Positions 16,325 through 24,750 of a stretch of 64,000 bases of DNA are shown piece by piece. Both the position numbers and the translations under genes were made by a program. The notes beneath the pieces were generated by a model. That model was not told the DNA's origin. It searched no databases and saw nothing but the letters and a program-made list of their open reading frames with translations. Every line of letters starts with the position of its first letter. The first letter of the stretch is position 1. Source of the DNA: Erythrobacteraceae bacterium WH01K (GTDB lineage Bacteria; Pseudomonadota; Alphaproteobacteria; Sphingomonadales; Sphingomonadaceae); NCBI GenBank assembly GCA_027941995.1, contig CP115966.1, forward strand, positions 2,666,001-2,730,000, written 5' to 3'.

Positions 16325-16848
16325 ACGGCCCCGGCACGCCCGCCATCCGACTGGCCCGGCCCGCCGATGCCGACGCGCTCCCCGAAATCGAGAAAGCGGC
16401 TGGTGCGCTGTTCGCCTGCCTGTCCGGCTATGAAAATATCGTGGACCATCCCCCGCTCACCGCGCAGCTATATGCCAGCCTTATTGCAAAGCGCCATTGC
16501 CTGGTCGCTGCAGATGGCGAGCGGATTGCGGGCTTCATTGCCTGCGAACCCTTTCGCCGCGAACTTCACATCCGGGAGATGTCGGTCCATCCCCGTTTCC
16601 AGCGGCAGGGTCTGGGGGAAAGACTGGTCAAGGCAACCACCATCGACGCGCGCAATGAAGGTTTCGATGCCCTCACGCTCACGACGTTTCGCGACGTACC
16701 GTGGAACGCGCCATTCTATGCGAGGCTGGGTTTCGTGATTGTCGAGGACAGTGGGAATCACACCCGCCTGCACGGCCTCCTCGAAGAGGAAGGCATCACA
16801 GCACCGGCGGGCGAGCGGCGCGTGGCTATGATACGGTTCCTGGACTGA
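16321..16848 (+). CDS. GNAT family N-acetyltransferase
   Basis: A 175-residue single GNAT domain. IREMSVHPRFQRQGLGERLV (about residues 80-100) is the acetyl-CoA binding Q/RxxGxG/A element, and WNAPFYARLGF is the C-terminal beta-bulge region. The substrate is unknown. It is coupled to lptG by a four-base overlap, which may be only economy of space. Confidence 0.88.
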   Translation: MNGPGTPAIRLARPADADALPEIEKAAGALFACLSGYENIVDHPPLTAQLYASLIAKRHCLVAADGERIAGFIACEPFRRELHIREMSVHPRFQRQGLGERLVKATTIDARNEGFDALTLTTFRDVPWNAPFYARLGFVIVEDSGNHTRLHGLLEEEGITAPAGERRVAMIRFLD

Positions 16849-16876
16849 GGGAATAACCCGAGACGCCACGCAGGTT

Positions 16877-17980
16877 TCAGCGCGGCACCCGCCCCCGGCT
16901 CATCGTGCTGCGGGCAATCTTGCCGACGAGGAACACCATGCCGGGATGGTTGGCCTGACGGTAGCTCGATTCCGCTCCCAGTTCGCCGTGAAGACGGCGA
17001 TGCGCCTCTGGCAGGGAGTGGTACGGCATGGACGGCATCAAATGGTGCAGCGCGTGATAGCGCAGGCCCACGGGCGCCCAGATCTCGGCAATGCGGCCCG
17101 GCGGGGGGACATTCACGCTGTCGAGGAACTGGGCCGTCACCGTCATCGGCTCGCCTTCGTTCTCCCACAGATGGGCGACCAGCGTTCGCAGCTGGTTCAG
17201 AACTGCTGTCAGCGACAGGATGGCCAGCGCGACCAGCAATGGCTTCCAGCCCAGCACGAAGACGCTGCCAATGAGAACCCAGCTCCACACGAAACCGCCC
17301 AGTTCCTGCCAGAACACCCGGCGGGTCAGTTCGCCTTCGGGCGGGCGACGGCGGAATTCCGGATTGATCGACAGCGCGGAAAAGCGCTGCCAGACGACGC
17401 GGCGCACCGGCGGCAGGATCGCCCCCAGCGGAACCAGGACAGCGAAGCGGAACATCAGGGCGATGGGTGCCAGCGAGGCGACGATGACGAAGACCGGCAG
17501 GGTCCACGGCTTCATCAAGGCCAGCGGGAGATATTCGGGATCTTCCACCGTGCCGTATTGCGTGCGCTTGTGATGGATGACGTGGACGCCTTCATACATG
17601 AAGGATGGCGTCAGGAGGGGGATGCCGACGACGAGGTTCCAGCCCAGCCGAAAGCCGGGCAGTGAACCCTTCCGGACGTGGGTCAATTCGTGAATGAACA
17701 TCAGGGCGCGGTAGAGCGCCAGCGCACCGATCACCCCGAGGACGACGGCGAGCGCGGCGTTCTGCGTCAGGATCGCCCCGGCAATCGCGGCGTAGCCCGT
17801 GCCTGCCGACAGCAGCATGTCGGGCCAGTAGATCGCGCCCTTCGCCTCGTACAGATCCTTCGTCAGGTCGCGGGCGGCGCGCAGCATCGCCTTGTCATCG
17901 GCGATCAGCGTGCGCACGGTCGCTCCTCCGGCAGGAGCGGAGGCGGATGCGACAGGATCTAGGCTTTGTTGCAAACTCAT
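16877..17980 (-). CDS. Membrane fatty acid desaturase family protein
   Basis: A 367-residue di-iron membrane desaturase. The three histidine boxes are clear: HELTH (about residue 94), HVIHH (about 132) and HALHH near the C-terminus. Hydrophobic segments lie between them (about 55-90, 165-190 and 225-265). It would introduce a double bond into acyl lipids in the inner membrane with an electron donor not seen here. The regiospecificity cannot be read. It converges with the GNAT gene and is divergent from the acyltransferase-like gene at 18164. Confidence 0.88.
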   Translation of the reverse strand: MSLQQSLDPVASASAPAGGATVRTLIADDKAMLRAARDLTKDLYEAKGAIYWPDMLLSAGTGYAAIAGAILTQNAALAVVLGVIGALALYRALMFIHELTHVRKGSLPGFRLGWNLVVGIPLLTPSFMYEGVHVIHHKRTQYGTVEDPEYLPLALMKPWTLPVFVIVASLAPIALMFRFAVLVPLGAILPPVRRVVWQRFSALSINPEFRRRPPEGELTRRVFWQELGGFVWSWVLIGSVFVLGWKPLLVALAILSLTAVLNQLRTLVAHLWENEGEPMTVTAQFLDSVNVPPPGRIAEIWAPVGLRYHALHHLMPSMPYHSLPEAHRRLHGELGAESSYRQANHPGMVFLVGKIARSTMSRGRVPR

Positions 17981-18163
17981 GCGTTACGTCCGGTTCTATG
18001 GGGGGGCTGCCTTACAGCAATCGGGCGGCCCGGTCATGTCGGCTAAGGACCATGGGCCGAAAGGTCCGTTACGAAGGTCCGCAGACCGCCGGCTGCTTGA
18101 CAAGAGCTTCCCTGCCGGAACAGGGCCTAACTCAAGCTGAACACCCATAAGAGGCCTGCCACA

Positions 18164-19336
18164 ATGGACGGCAATGAAATAAGCATTCGCGCCCTTGCGG
18201 ACAAGGGCAAGGCCGGGAAGCGGGACCGCGCGGCGTTTGTCGACCTGGGCCGCGCCTTTGCAGCACGGCTGCCCCATTCCGTCCCCCAGCTGCGGTCCGA
18301 GCAGATCGAACTGGTCGATCCGGAGCGCAACCCCTTCTTCGAACACGCGAGTGTACAGCTGTTCCTGGCCATGCGCGGCAGCAAGCCGGTCGGACGGATC
18401 AGCGCACAGATCGACCACCTCGCGCTGGAAATTTCGCCTGAACAGGGGCTTGGCCCGGGAACCGGCATGTTCGGCTATTTCGATGCAGAGGACGAAAAAA
18501 CGGCCCACGCGCTCCTCCATGCGGCAGAGAACTGGCTGCGCGAACAGGGCATGACCCGCGTATTGGGGCCGATCTCGCTCTCGATCTGGGAAGAGCCCGG
18601 CCTGCTGGTCAAGGGACAGGACCATTCGCCGATGATCATGATGGGCCACCACCCGGCCCATTACCGGGCTTGGGTGGAGGACGCAGGCTACACCCACGAG
18701 AAGAGCCTGCTGACCTACAGCCTGGATATCGATCGGCCGTTCTCTCCTTTGATCCAGCGCATCATCAAGTCCGGCAAGCGCAGCGAGAAGATCACCGTGC
18801 GTCCGGTCGATCTCGATTCCTACGACAAGGAGATCGAAACGATCCTCGGCATCCTGAACGATGCCTGGTCCGCAAACTGGGGTTTCGTGCCCTTCACCCC
18901 GGCCGAAGTGGACTATGCCGGCAAGAAACTGAAACCGATCATCAAGGCGCCGCTCAACCGCATTGCCGAAATCGATGGGAAGCCGGTCGCGTTCATGCTG
19001 ACATTCCCGAACATGAACGACATCATGGCCAAGATCGACGGGAAATTGTTCCCCTTCGGCTGGTTCCATCTTCTTCGCTGGTTGAGGAACCCGCAGGGTG
19101 CCGGAATGCGCGTGCCGCTGATGGGTGTGTCGAGCGACCTGCACAATTCGCGCACGGCCAGCCAGCTCGCCTTCATGATGATCGAGGATATTCGCGAACA
19201 GGCGACCGGCCTGTACGGATCGACCCGCGGGGAAGTGGGCTGGGTGCTGGACGACAACCAGGGCATGATCGCCATTGCCGATGCCATCGAATCCGACATC
19301 AACCGCGAATACGTGATTTTCAGCAAGGCTCTCTGA
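18164..19336 (+). CDS. GNAT-fold acyltransferase-like conserved protein
   Basis: A 390-residue cytoplasmic protein of a conserved proteobacterial family with two GNAT-like halves. The first ends in the Gly-rich MFGYFDAEDEKTAHALLHAAENWLREQGMTRVLGPISLSIWEEPGLLV (about residues 100-150), resembling YghO-type proteins. The second holds AFMLTFPNMNDI and RVPLMGVSSDLHNSRTASQLAFMMIEDI. The substrate is unknown. It has a GAGG site before ATG 18164 and lies at the edge of the stress-regulation cluster. Confidence 0.65.
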   Translation: MDGNEISIRALADKGKAGKRDRAAFVDLGRAFAARLPHSVPQLRSEQIELVDPERNPFFEHASVQLFLAMRGSKPVGRISAQIDHLALEISPEQGLGPGTGMFGYFDAEDEKTAHALLHAAENWLREQGMTRVLGPISLSIWEEPGLLVKGQDHSPMIMMGHHPAHYRAWVEDAGYTHEKSLLTYSLDIDRPFSPLIQRIIKSGKRSEKITVRPVDLDSYDKEIETILGILNDAWSANWGFVPFTPAEVDYAGKKLKPIIKAPLNRIAEIDGKPVAFMLTFPNMNDIMAKIDGKLFPFGWFHLLRWLRNPQGAGMRVPLMGVSSDLHNSRTASQLAFMMIEDIREQATGLYGSTRGEVGWVLDDNQGMIAIADAIESDINREYVIFSKAL

Positions 19337-19431
19337 GCAGGAGCGAATCTCTTTCTTCTGACAGGCCGGAGAGGGAACAAAACGGGACGAATCCTGTTCG
19401 ACATCATAGAGCCTGCGATCCACGCGGGACG

Positions 19432-19884
19432 ATGGGAATTTCTCGCGTCATGACGGACATGTCCGGCCCAGCAAAGTACAGCTCGCCCGGCCACGTCCTC
19501 GTGGTCGAGGATGACGCTTTGCTGGCCCTGTCGATCGAGACGACGCTGGAAGATGCCGGAGCGAAAAGCGTGACCGTCGTGTCCTCTACGGCGCAGGCAC
19601 TCGATGCGCTGCGCAGGCACAAGCCCGATGTCATCATCCTCGATGTTCATCTTGCCGACAGGCACGATGGCTGGGCAATTGCGGAGCTGGTCGACACGAT
19701 CGGACCGAACCCGCCGCGCATCATCTTCTCGACCGGGTCGCCGGAAGACATCCCGCCCGCGATTGCGGAAATGGGCGCGGTCCTGACCAAGCCCTACGCC
19801 CCGGAGCAATTGCTCGGCCTGGCGGCTGGCGAAGAAACCGCGAAGCGCAAGAAAGCCGGCCTGCTCAGCCGCCTTCGCCGCTGA
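19432..19884 (+). CDS. Single-domain response regulator
   Basis: About 150 residues, nearly all one receiver domain. It has the acidic pair in VLVVEDDALL, the phosphoacceptor Asp in VIILDVHLAD, a Thr in IIFSTGSPED, and Lys in VLTKPYAPEQ. No output domain follows; the tail is basic. Single-domain regulators of this kind tune the general stress response in sphingomonads, and phyR lies 1.2 kb away. ATG 19450 is an alternative start. A near-EcfG promoter (GGAAC-N16-TGTT) lies at 19374-19398, one base off the CGTT consensus. Confidence 0.8.
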   Translation: MGISRVMTDMSGPAKYSSPGHVLVVEDDALLALSIETTLEDAGAKSVTVVSSTAQALDALRRHKPDVIILDVHLADRHDGWAIAELVDTIGPNPPRIIFSTGSPEDIPPAIAEMGAVLTKPYAPEQLLGLAAGEETAKRKKAGLLSRLRR

Positions 19885-20001
19885 GGAAAATGCGGGCTCG
19901 ATCCCGGTCATCGGGTCGATTGCACTATGAAATTCCGATTTTCGGGTTGGCGCGAAGACACTCGCGCACTTATCGCGCTCGCCTGTCAGGACGCCGGATA
20001 A

Positions 20002-20041
20002 AAAGGAGGCCTCCACTCGAATTCAATCGGGTGGAGGCCTC
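20002..20041 (-). terminator. Terminator for the Crp/Fnr gene
   Basis: An inverted repeat GAGGCCTCCAC...GTGGAGGCCTC is followed on the minus strand by CTTTTTA. It lies 130 bases past the Crp/Fnr stop. The rest of 19885-20173 shows no gene. Confidence 0.7.
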
Positions 20042-20173
20042 GGGATCGTATCACTGCCGCTTGGACGGGAGGGGGGTCTCGGCGGTGATATTAAGAGAAT
20101 GCGCGGCCCCTGATGGGGTTCCCGGGCACGATGCGCAGAAGGCGAAAAAATTCAAAAGGCACTGATATTACAG

Positions 20174-20911
20174 CTAAATAAACGGTCTTTTGCTGTCTAT
20201 CTGGGTGTATTGCGCAAACTTGCAGGCTTTTTCCATGTCGGGAACCGACAAATTCCCAGGCGCCCAGTCCACCAGCCCCTCTTCCCTGAGTGATTTCAGG
20301 GTCCGGTTGGTGTGGACCAGCGACAGGCCAAGCATGTCGGCGATCTGCGCCTGCGTGATGGGGAGTTCGAGGCGGTTGCTGTTATCGGCCACCCCGGTCG
20401 CCAACGCACGGTCAAGAAGCCAGACCGCGAGATAGGTCACCCGCTCCCGCGCGGTTCGCTGCCCGACCGATACCAGGTGCCCCTCGAGTGCGGTTTCCTC
20501 TTTTGCCGCCAGCCATACCAGATCGTATCCCAGCCGCGGATGCGCGCCCATCAGGCGATGGAAATCGTTGCGCGGAAATACGCAAAGACGGGCGTCGATC
20601 AGGGCCTCCACCGAATGCGAGAGATCGTCGTCGAACGCACCCTGCAAGCCGAGGAGGTCGCCGGGGAACATGAAGTTCAAGATCTGCCGGCGTCCGTCGT
20701 CCAGCGAACGGTACCGTATGAGCATGCCTGAAAGTACGGTGTGCAGGTGCGGGGCCTTGCCGCCCTGCGACATGATCATCTCACCCTTGCTGAATACGGC
20801 TTCGCCCTGCTTGAAGCTCTCGAGATATTCCAGTTTGTCCTCGGACAGCGGACGAAATGTATCGCAGCCCAGTAGTGGGCATTCCCTGCACCGAATGATT
20901 TCCGTATCCAT
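20174..20911 (-). CDS. Crp/Fnr family transcription regulator
   Basis: A 245-residue regulator. It starts with a Cys-rich stretch (RCRECPLLGC, residues about 7-16). A cNMP-binding-type beta roll follows (EAVFSKGEMIMSQGG...FMFPGDLLGLQGAF), then a C-terminal winged HTH with recognition region ITQAQIADMLGLSLVHTNRTLKSLREEGLV. The N-terminal Cys cluster resembles FNR/FixK-type proteins, though too few cysteines are visible to call a [4Fe-4S] sensor confidently. ATG 20911 is used; a GTG 15 bases upstream behind a G-run is possible. It is divergent from phyR. Confidence 0.85.
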   Translation of the reverse strand: MDTEIIRCRECPLLGCDTFRPLSEDKLEYLESFKQGEAVFSKGEMIMSQGGKAPHLHTVLSGMLIRYRSLDDGRRQILNFMFPGDLLGLQGAFDDDLSHSVEALIDARLCVFPRNDFHRLMGAHPRLGYDLVWLAAKEETALEGHLVSVGQRTARERVTYLAVWLLDRALATGVADNSNRLELPITQAQIADMLGLSLVHTNRTLKSLREEGLVDWAPGNLSVPDMEKACKFAQYTQIDSKRPFI

Positions 20912-21044
20912 CACGATCCTGTTCACCCCCCGCAGTTCCCGTTCTTGCGCGGGAATTGCGGCCAACCAGTGTCCGCCCTTTAGCCCCGAAAGCGAACCGA
21001 TTGTCAAATCGGGCAAACAATCTGTAAGGACCCGGACGCCTGAA

Positions 21045-21069
21045 GGAACCGACCGGTTGTCGGCACGTT
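21045..21069 (+). promoter_or_regulatory. EcfG-type promoter of phyR
   Basis: A perfect GGAAC-N16-CGTT lies 55 bases before the phyR start. This is the known -35/-10 signature of the alphaproteobacterial general stress sigma factor EcfG, so phyR is likely autoregulated. Confidence 0.85.
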
Positions 21070-21124
21070 GAACGCGCGCAATCTGTCGGCTGCGAATTGC
21101 CAGCCGAATTAGGGAAGGAAATAT

Positions 21125-21931
21125 ATGTCGCTCGGTGAAAATGTTGCTGCCAACCTGCCTTACCTGCGCCGCTATGCGCGCGCGCTGACCGGGGCACAGT
21201 CGACGGGCGATGCCTTCGTCCGCCAGACGCTCGAAGCGGCGCTGGCCGATGACGAGCTCAAGTCTTCGCTGGGTGAAGGCCGCGTGGCACTATACCGTGC
21301 CTTCAACAAGATCTGGTCCAGCGCATCGGTCGAAACCGACATCGACACGGCTGGTACCGGCGGGGCGACTGGCGACCACGAAGTCGCGGCGCATGAAAGG
21401 CTCGCCTCGGTCACGCCGTTGAACCGCCAGGCCCTGCTGCTGACCACTCTGGAAGATTTTTCTATCGAGGAAGCCGCGCAGGTGATGGACCTGAGCGAGG
21501 AAGAGGTCGAGACGATGGTGCAGGACGCGGTTGCCGAAATCGACCGGGAATCGAGCACCAACGTCCTCATTATCGAAGACGAACCGCTTATCTCCATGCA
21601 GCTCGAAGACCTCGTGCGGGGCCTCGGTCACGACATCTGCGGCACTGCGGCGACGCGCACGCAGGCTCAGGAAGTCGTGGCGAAGGAAACTCCCGGTCTT
21701 GTCCTTGCGGACATCCAGTTGGCCGACGGTTCCAGCGGCCTCGACGCGGTCGATGACATCCTGGCCATCAGCAATGTACCGGTGATCTTCATCACGGCCT
21801 ATCCGGAGCGCCTGCTTACCGGCGATCGCCCCGAGCCGACCTATCTGGTCACGAAACCGTTTCAGGAAGCCACGGTTCGCGCCGCCATCAGCCAGGCGCT
21901 GTTCTTCAATTCGAGCAAGCCACTCGACTGA
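21125..21931 (+). CDS. phyR: General stress response regulator PhyR
   Basis: A 268-residue protein. An EcfG sigma-like domain (residues about 1-140: LPYLRRYARALTG...RQALLLTTLEDFSIEEAAQVMDLSEEEV) is joined to a receiver (about 145-265). The phosphoacceptor Asp is in LVLADIQLADGSSG. The FAT GUY-type segment PVIFITAYPERLLTG...LVTKPF is present. When phosphorylated, PhyR exposes the sigma-like domain, binds NepR and frees EcfG. It is preceded by an EcfG promoter and faces the CHASE-HWE kinase gene across a shared terminator. Confidence 0.97.
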   Translation: MSLGENVAANLPYLRRYARALTGAQSTGDAFVRQTLEAALADDELKSSLGEGRVALYRAFNKIWSSASVETDIDTAGTGGATGDHEVAAHERLASVTPLNRQALLLTTLEDFSIEEAAQVMDLSEEEVETMVQDAVAEIDRESSTNVLIIEDEPLISMQLEDLVRGLGHDICGTAATRTQAQEVVAKETPGLVLADIQLADGSSGLDAVDDILAISNVPVIFITAYPERLLTGDRPEPTYLVTKPFQEATVRAAISQALFFNSSKPLD

Positions 21932-21959
21932 CCGGCCAACGCTTCGTATTCAACCCAAA

Positions 21960-21995
21960 AGCCCGCCGGACGTGGATACGTCCGGCGGGCTTTTT
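21960..21995. terminator. Bidirectional terminator between phyR and kinase gene
   Basis: A GC-rich perfect hairpin (AGCCCGCCGGACG / CGTCCGGCGGGCT) ends in TTTTT on the plus strand and has AAAA on the other side. It serves the convergent phyR and kinase genes. Confidence 0.85.
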
Positions 21996-22031
21996 GTATG
22001 AGCAGGACCGAAGGATGGACCGACCCTAAAC

Positions 22032-23747
22032 CTAGTCCTTCTTTCGGCCCGACAATATTTCGTCGACGACCTCGTGCGCGCGCGTATCCGCGCTATTCTT
22101 CCCACGCGCCCGCATTGCGAAGGCGGACAGTTTGCGTACCGGCACGTGCAATTGGCAACGCACCCCCTCGGGGTGGAATTCCAGCTTCACCGGATGCTTG
22201 AGTTCGTGGGCCACGATCTTTTCGATGAGTTCGGTCCCGAAGCCGCGCTTGCGATCCTGAGATACGGGTGGCCCTCCGGTCTCTACCCAGTCGATCCGGG
22301 CGAGCTTGTCCTCGACAAGCGACCACGTGACGGAGACATCCCCGCCAGGCTGGCTGAGCGCGCCGTATTTCGACGCATTGGTCGCCAGTTCATGGATGGC
22401 CAGACCAAAGGATAGCGCATCGTTTGGTGCCAGTTCCACGTCGGGACCTTCGAGATAGAGCCCGACCTCGTCCGAATCCGCATATGGCGCCATTTCGGTC
22501 TGGACCACGTCGCAGATGGGGGTCGTGCCCCATTGCGACTTCGTCAGGAGGTCGTGCGTGGCCGACAGCGCCCGGATACGTCCGTCGAGGCCGTCGGCGA
22601 AATCTTCCAGGTCGGTGGCCCGGCGGCGGGTCAGCGAAACGATCGACAGAACGTTCGCCAGCGTATTCTTCACCCGGTGGTTCAGCTCCCGGGTCAGGGA
22701 ATTGCGGATCGAATTCTGCTCGGCGAAATAATCCAGGGATGCCTGGTCCTCATGTGCCTGCTGGGTCAACAGGCGGGCGACCAGCATCGAAAGGCTGGCA
22801 ACCGACAGTCCGAACAGGAAAGTCAGCATCGAGAGAAGAGACAGGGAATTGCCCCGGGTCGATTCCACTTGCAGCGTCATCGGCCGGTTGGCGAGGCGAA
22901 ACTCGCGCGTTGCAAACCATCCGGTCGACTTTTCCGGCGAGAGGGATGCCAGCAAGTTCTGCGGTTCGGGATTACCGTCGAACAGTTGGACGCCGCGCCC
23001 GTCGATCCCCTCTGACGAAGCTACTGATTGCAGGAAATCCTGAGCCGAAAAGGGGCTGTAGATAAAGCCCTTCAAATCGCGCGAGCCAGCTTCGAAAACG
23101 GGCATGTAGACAAGAAAGCCGGGGCCGTCTCCACCGCCTTCCTGCTTCAGCACAACCTTGCCGCTCGCCGTCGGTCGCACATTTCGCAATGCTTCCTGCA
23201 TGGCAACCCGGCGTACCGGCTCGGACCACATATCATAGCCCAGGGCGCGCCGGTTCCGCTGCGTATCGGGCTGCAAATAGGTTACTGCGACAATATTGTC
23301 AGGGTTCTGCAAGGGATAAGGAGTAACGCCGCGAAAGCCGGGCTGCTCCGCCCTGAGACGCTCCTCGAATTCACCGACGTTGCCGGCGTCGACCCGCTGC
23401 GCCCATCCGATGCCTTCGGCACCCCTGTAGTCCGCATCGAGCCGCAGTTCGGCAACGAACCGCCGGAACAGGGGTGCGGGAACACCCTCCACGGTGGAAA
23501 AGAGGGCTGCACCGGCCCGCAGGTAAGATGTCGTAGTGTTGCCTCGCCGATCAAGGGCGGACGATATCGCCTCGGCCGAGCGCGCGAGGCGCGCCCTTTC
23601 GCTCGCCCTGTCGCCGCGTTCGATCGCCCAAACACTGACCGCCGTAATAGCTAGGATCAGCAGGAAGATCGCTACCGGCAATGCGCGAGGGTATTGAACC
23701 AACCAACGCCTGGTCCTGCGGTTTTGAGTTGCATTGTGCTGGGACAA
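22032..23747 (-). CDS. CHASE-domain HWE-family sensor histidine kinase
   Basis: About 571 residues from TTG 23747. It has one N-terminal membrane helix (ALPVAIFLLILAITAVSVWAI), a periplasmic CHASE sensor region, and a second membrane helix. The HWE/HisKA_2 dimerisation box follows with the phospho-His (ELNHRVKNTLANVLSIVSL), then an ATPase with the N-box HELATNASKYGAL. Kinases next to phyR commonly phosphorylate PhyR, so this is the likely stress sensor (inferred). The start is uncertain: the frame is open to ATG 23837 and 23912, but those overlap the nepR promoter on the other strand. Confidence 0.85.
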   Translation of the reverse strand: MSQHNATQNRRTRRWLVQYPRALPVAIFLLILAITAVSVWAIERGDRASERARLARSAEAISSALDRRGNTTTSYLRAGAALFSTVEGVPAPLFRRFVAELRLDADYRGAEGIGWAQRVDAGNVGEFEERLRAEQPGFRGVTPYPLQNPDNIVAVTYLQPDTQRNRRALGYDMWSEPVRRVAMQEALRNVRPTASGKVVLKQEGGGDGPGFLVYMPVFEAGSRDLKGFIYSPFSAQDFLQSVASSEGIDGRGVQLFDGNPEPQNLLASLSPEKSTGWFATREFRLANRPMTLQVESTRGNSLSLLSMLTFLFGLSVASLSMLVARLLTQQAHEDQASLDYFAEQNSIRNSLTRELNHRVKNTLANVLSIVSLTRRRATDLEDFADGLDGRIRALSATHDLLTKSQWGTTPICDVVQTEMAPYADSDEVGLYLEGPDVELAPNDALSFGLAIHELATNASKYGALSQPGGDVSVTWSLVEDKLARIDWVETGGPPVSQDRKRGFGTELIEKIVAHELKHPVKLEFHPEGVRCQLHVPVRKLSAFAMRARGKNSADTRAHEVVDEILSGRKKD

Positions 23748-23825
23748 GTAGGTGCTCGTTGTTATTCGCAGGTCGACGCTGTAACCGGGCGCGAGAGTGG
23801 TATGATTTCCTCGCGCATGCAACGG

Positions 23826-23850
23826 GGAACCATGCATCAGGGCATTCGTT
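23826..23850 (+). promoter_or_regulatory. EcfG-type promoter of nepR-ecfG
   Basis: A perfect GGAAC-N16-CGTT lies 77 bases before nepR. It predicts that EcfG transcribes its own operon. Confidence 0.85.
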
Positions 23851-23926
23851 CCGAAGGCTCGGACAGTTTGAAACAGGGTCTCCCGCAACGGGATTGGTAC
23901 GAGGCCCCGCACCGAAGGGCGTGTTG

Positions 23927-24094
23927 GTGAACGACAAGAAAACTACAGAACCTGCTGCCACGAAAACTACGGCACGGCAGGCCAAGGACCCGCAATGGGC
24001 CAACGGATTGAGGCAGCTTTACGATTCAGTGGTCGACGAGCCGCTTCCGGACAGCTTCAAGGATCTTCTCTCGAAGCTGGACGATTCCAAATGA
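23927..24094 (+). CDS. nepR: NepR anti-sigma factor
   Basis: A 55-residue anti-sigma factor. The core WANGLRQLYDSVVDEPLPDSFKDLLSKL (residues about 24-51) matches the NepR helix-loop-helix that clamps EcfG. The N-terminal 20 residues are a disordered Thr/Ala/Lys tail. The GTG start at 23927 is chosen because AAGGG lies 7 bases upstream; GTG 23921 would be too close. The stop overlaps the ecfG ATG (ATGA), which couples anti-sigma and sigma synthesis. Confidence 0.95.
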   Translation: MNDKKTTEPAATKTTARQAKDPQWANGLRQLYDSVVDEPLPDSFKDLLSKLDDSK

Positions 24095-24702
24095 GCGAAA
24101 CGAAGCGCACGGCTTCCGAGAAGGCCGATTTCAAGCGCGAGCTGGAGGAAGTGGTCCCGCACCTGCGCGCCTTTGCTCGCGGTCTGTGCGGGCGGCCGGA
24201 CATGGCCGACGATCTCGTTCAGGAAGCCCTGATGAAGGCCTGGGCCGCGCAGGAACGGTTCGAACCCGGCACGTCCATGCGTGCCTGGACCTTCGTCATC
24301 CTGCGCAATGCCTATCTGACGGACATGCGGCGCAACCGGTTCCGCGGCGAGTATGACGAAGGGGTGGCAGAACGCATCCTGACCGCACCAGCCGGGCAGG
24401 AAGAGCCGGTGCACCTTTCGGACATGCACCGCGCGCTGCTGACCCTGCCTCCGGAACGGCGCGAGGCGCTGTTGCTGGTCGGTGCGGGTGGTTTCTCCTA
24501 TGAAGAAGCGGCCAATATCTGTGGCTGCGCCGTCGGTACGATCAAGAGCCGGGTTGGCCGCGCGCGGTCGGCATTGAACACGATGCTGACCGAGGGCAAC
24601 ATTCCCAATCGCTCGATCGACGACGACACCGCGCATCGCGCAATTCTGGAAGAGCTGGACGATGTGGCTGCGGGCAATGGCATCGCGGCGGCGAACAACT
24701 GA
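24091..24702 (+). CDS. ecfG: General stress sigma factor EcfG
   Basis: A 203-residue ECF sigma factor. Region 2 is at about residues 20-90 (HLRAFARGLCGRPDMADDLVQEALMKAW...FVILRNAYLTDMRRNR). Region 4 is at about 110-165 (LPPERREALLLVGAGGFSYEEAANICGCAVGTIKSRVGRARSAL). It directs RNA polymerase to GGAAC-N16-CGTT promoters under heat, salt, oxidative or starvation stress. It is held by NepR and released by phospho-PhyR. The tail of about 35 acidic residues is typical of sphingomonad homologues. Confidence 0.96.
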   Translation: MSETKRTASEKADFKRELEEVVPHLRAFARGLCGRPDMADDLVQEALMKAWAAQERFEPGTSMRAWTFVILRNAYLTDMRRNRFRGEYDEGVAERILTAPAGQEEPVHLSDMHRALLTLPPERREALLLVGAGGFSYEEAANICGCAVGTIKSRVGRARSALNTMLTEGNIPNRSIDDDTAHRAILEELDDVAAGNGIAAANN

Positions 24703-24750
24703 CAAGGCGGGGTTCGCGCTGAAAGGCCGGCCCGTGCTATTCCCGTCTGC

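Noticed and set aside
19374-19398. A full EcfG promoter before the single-domain response regulator
   Set aside because: Only GGAAC is exact; the -10 is TGTT rather than CGTT. It is noted as a near match, not listed as a promoter.
22424-23065. Plus-strand frames opposite the histidine kinase
   Set aside because: Low-complexity Arg/Gly/Pro sequence typical of antisense frames. The kinase on the minus strand explains the region.
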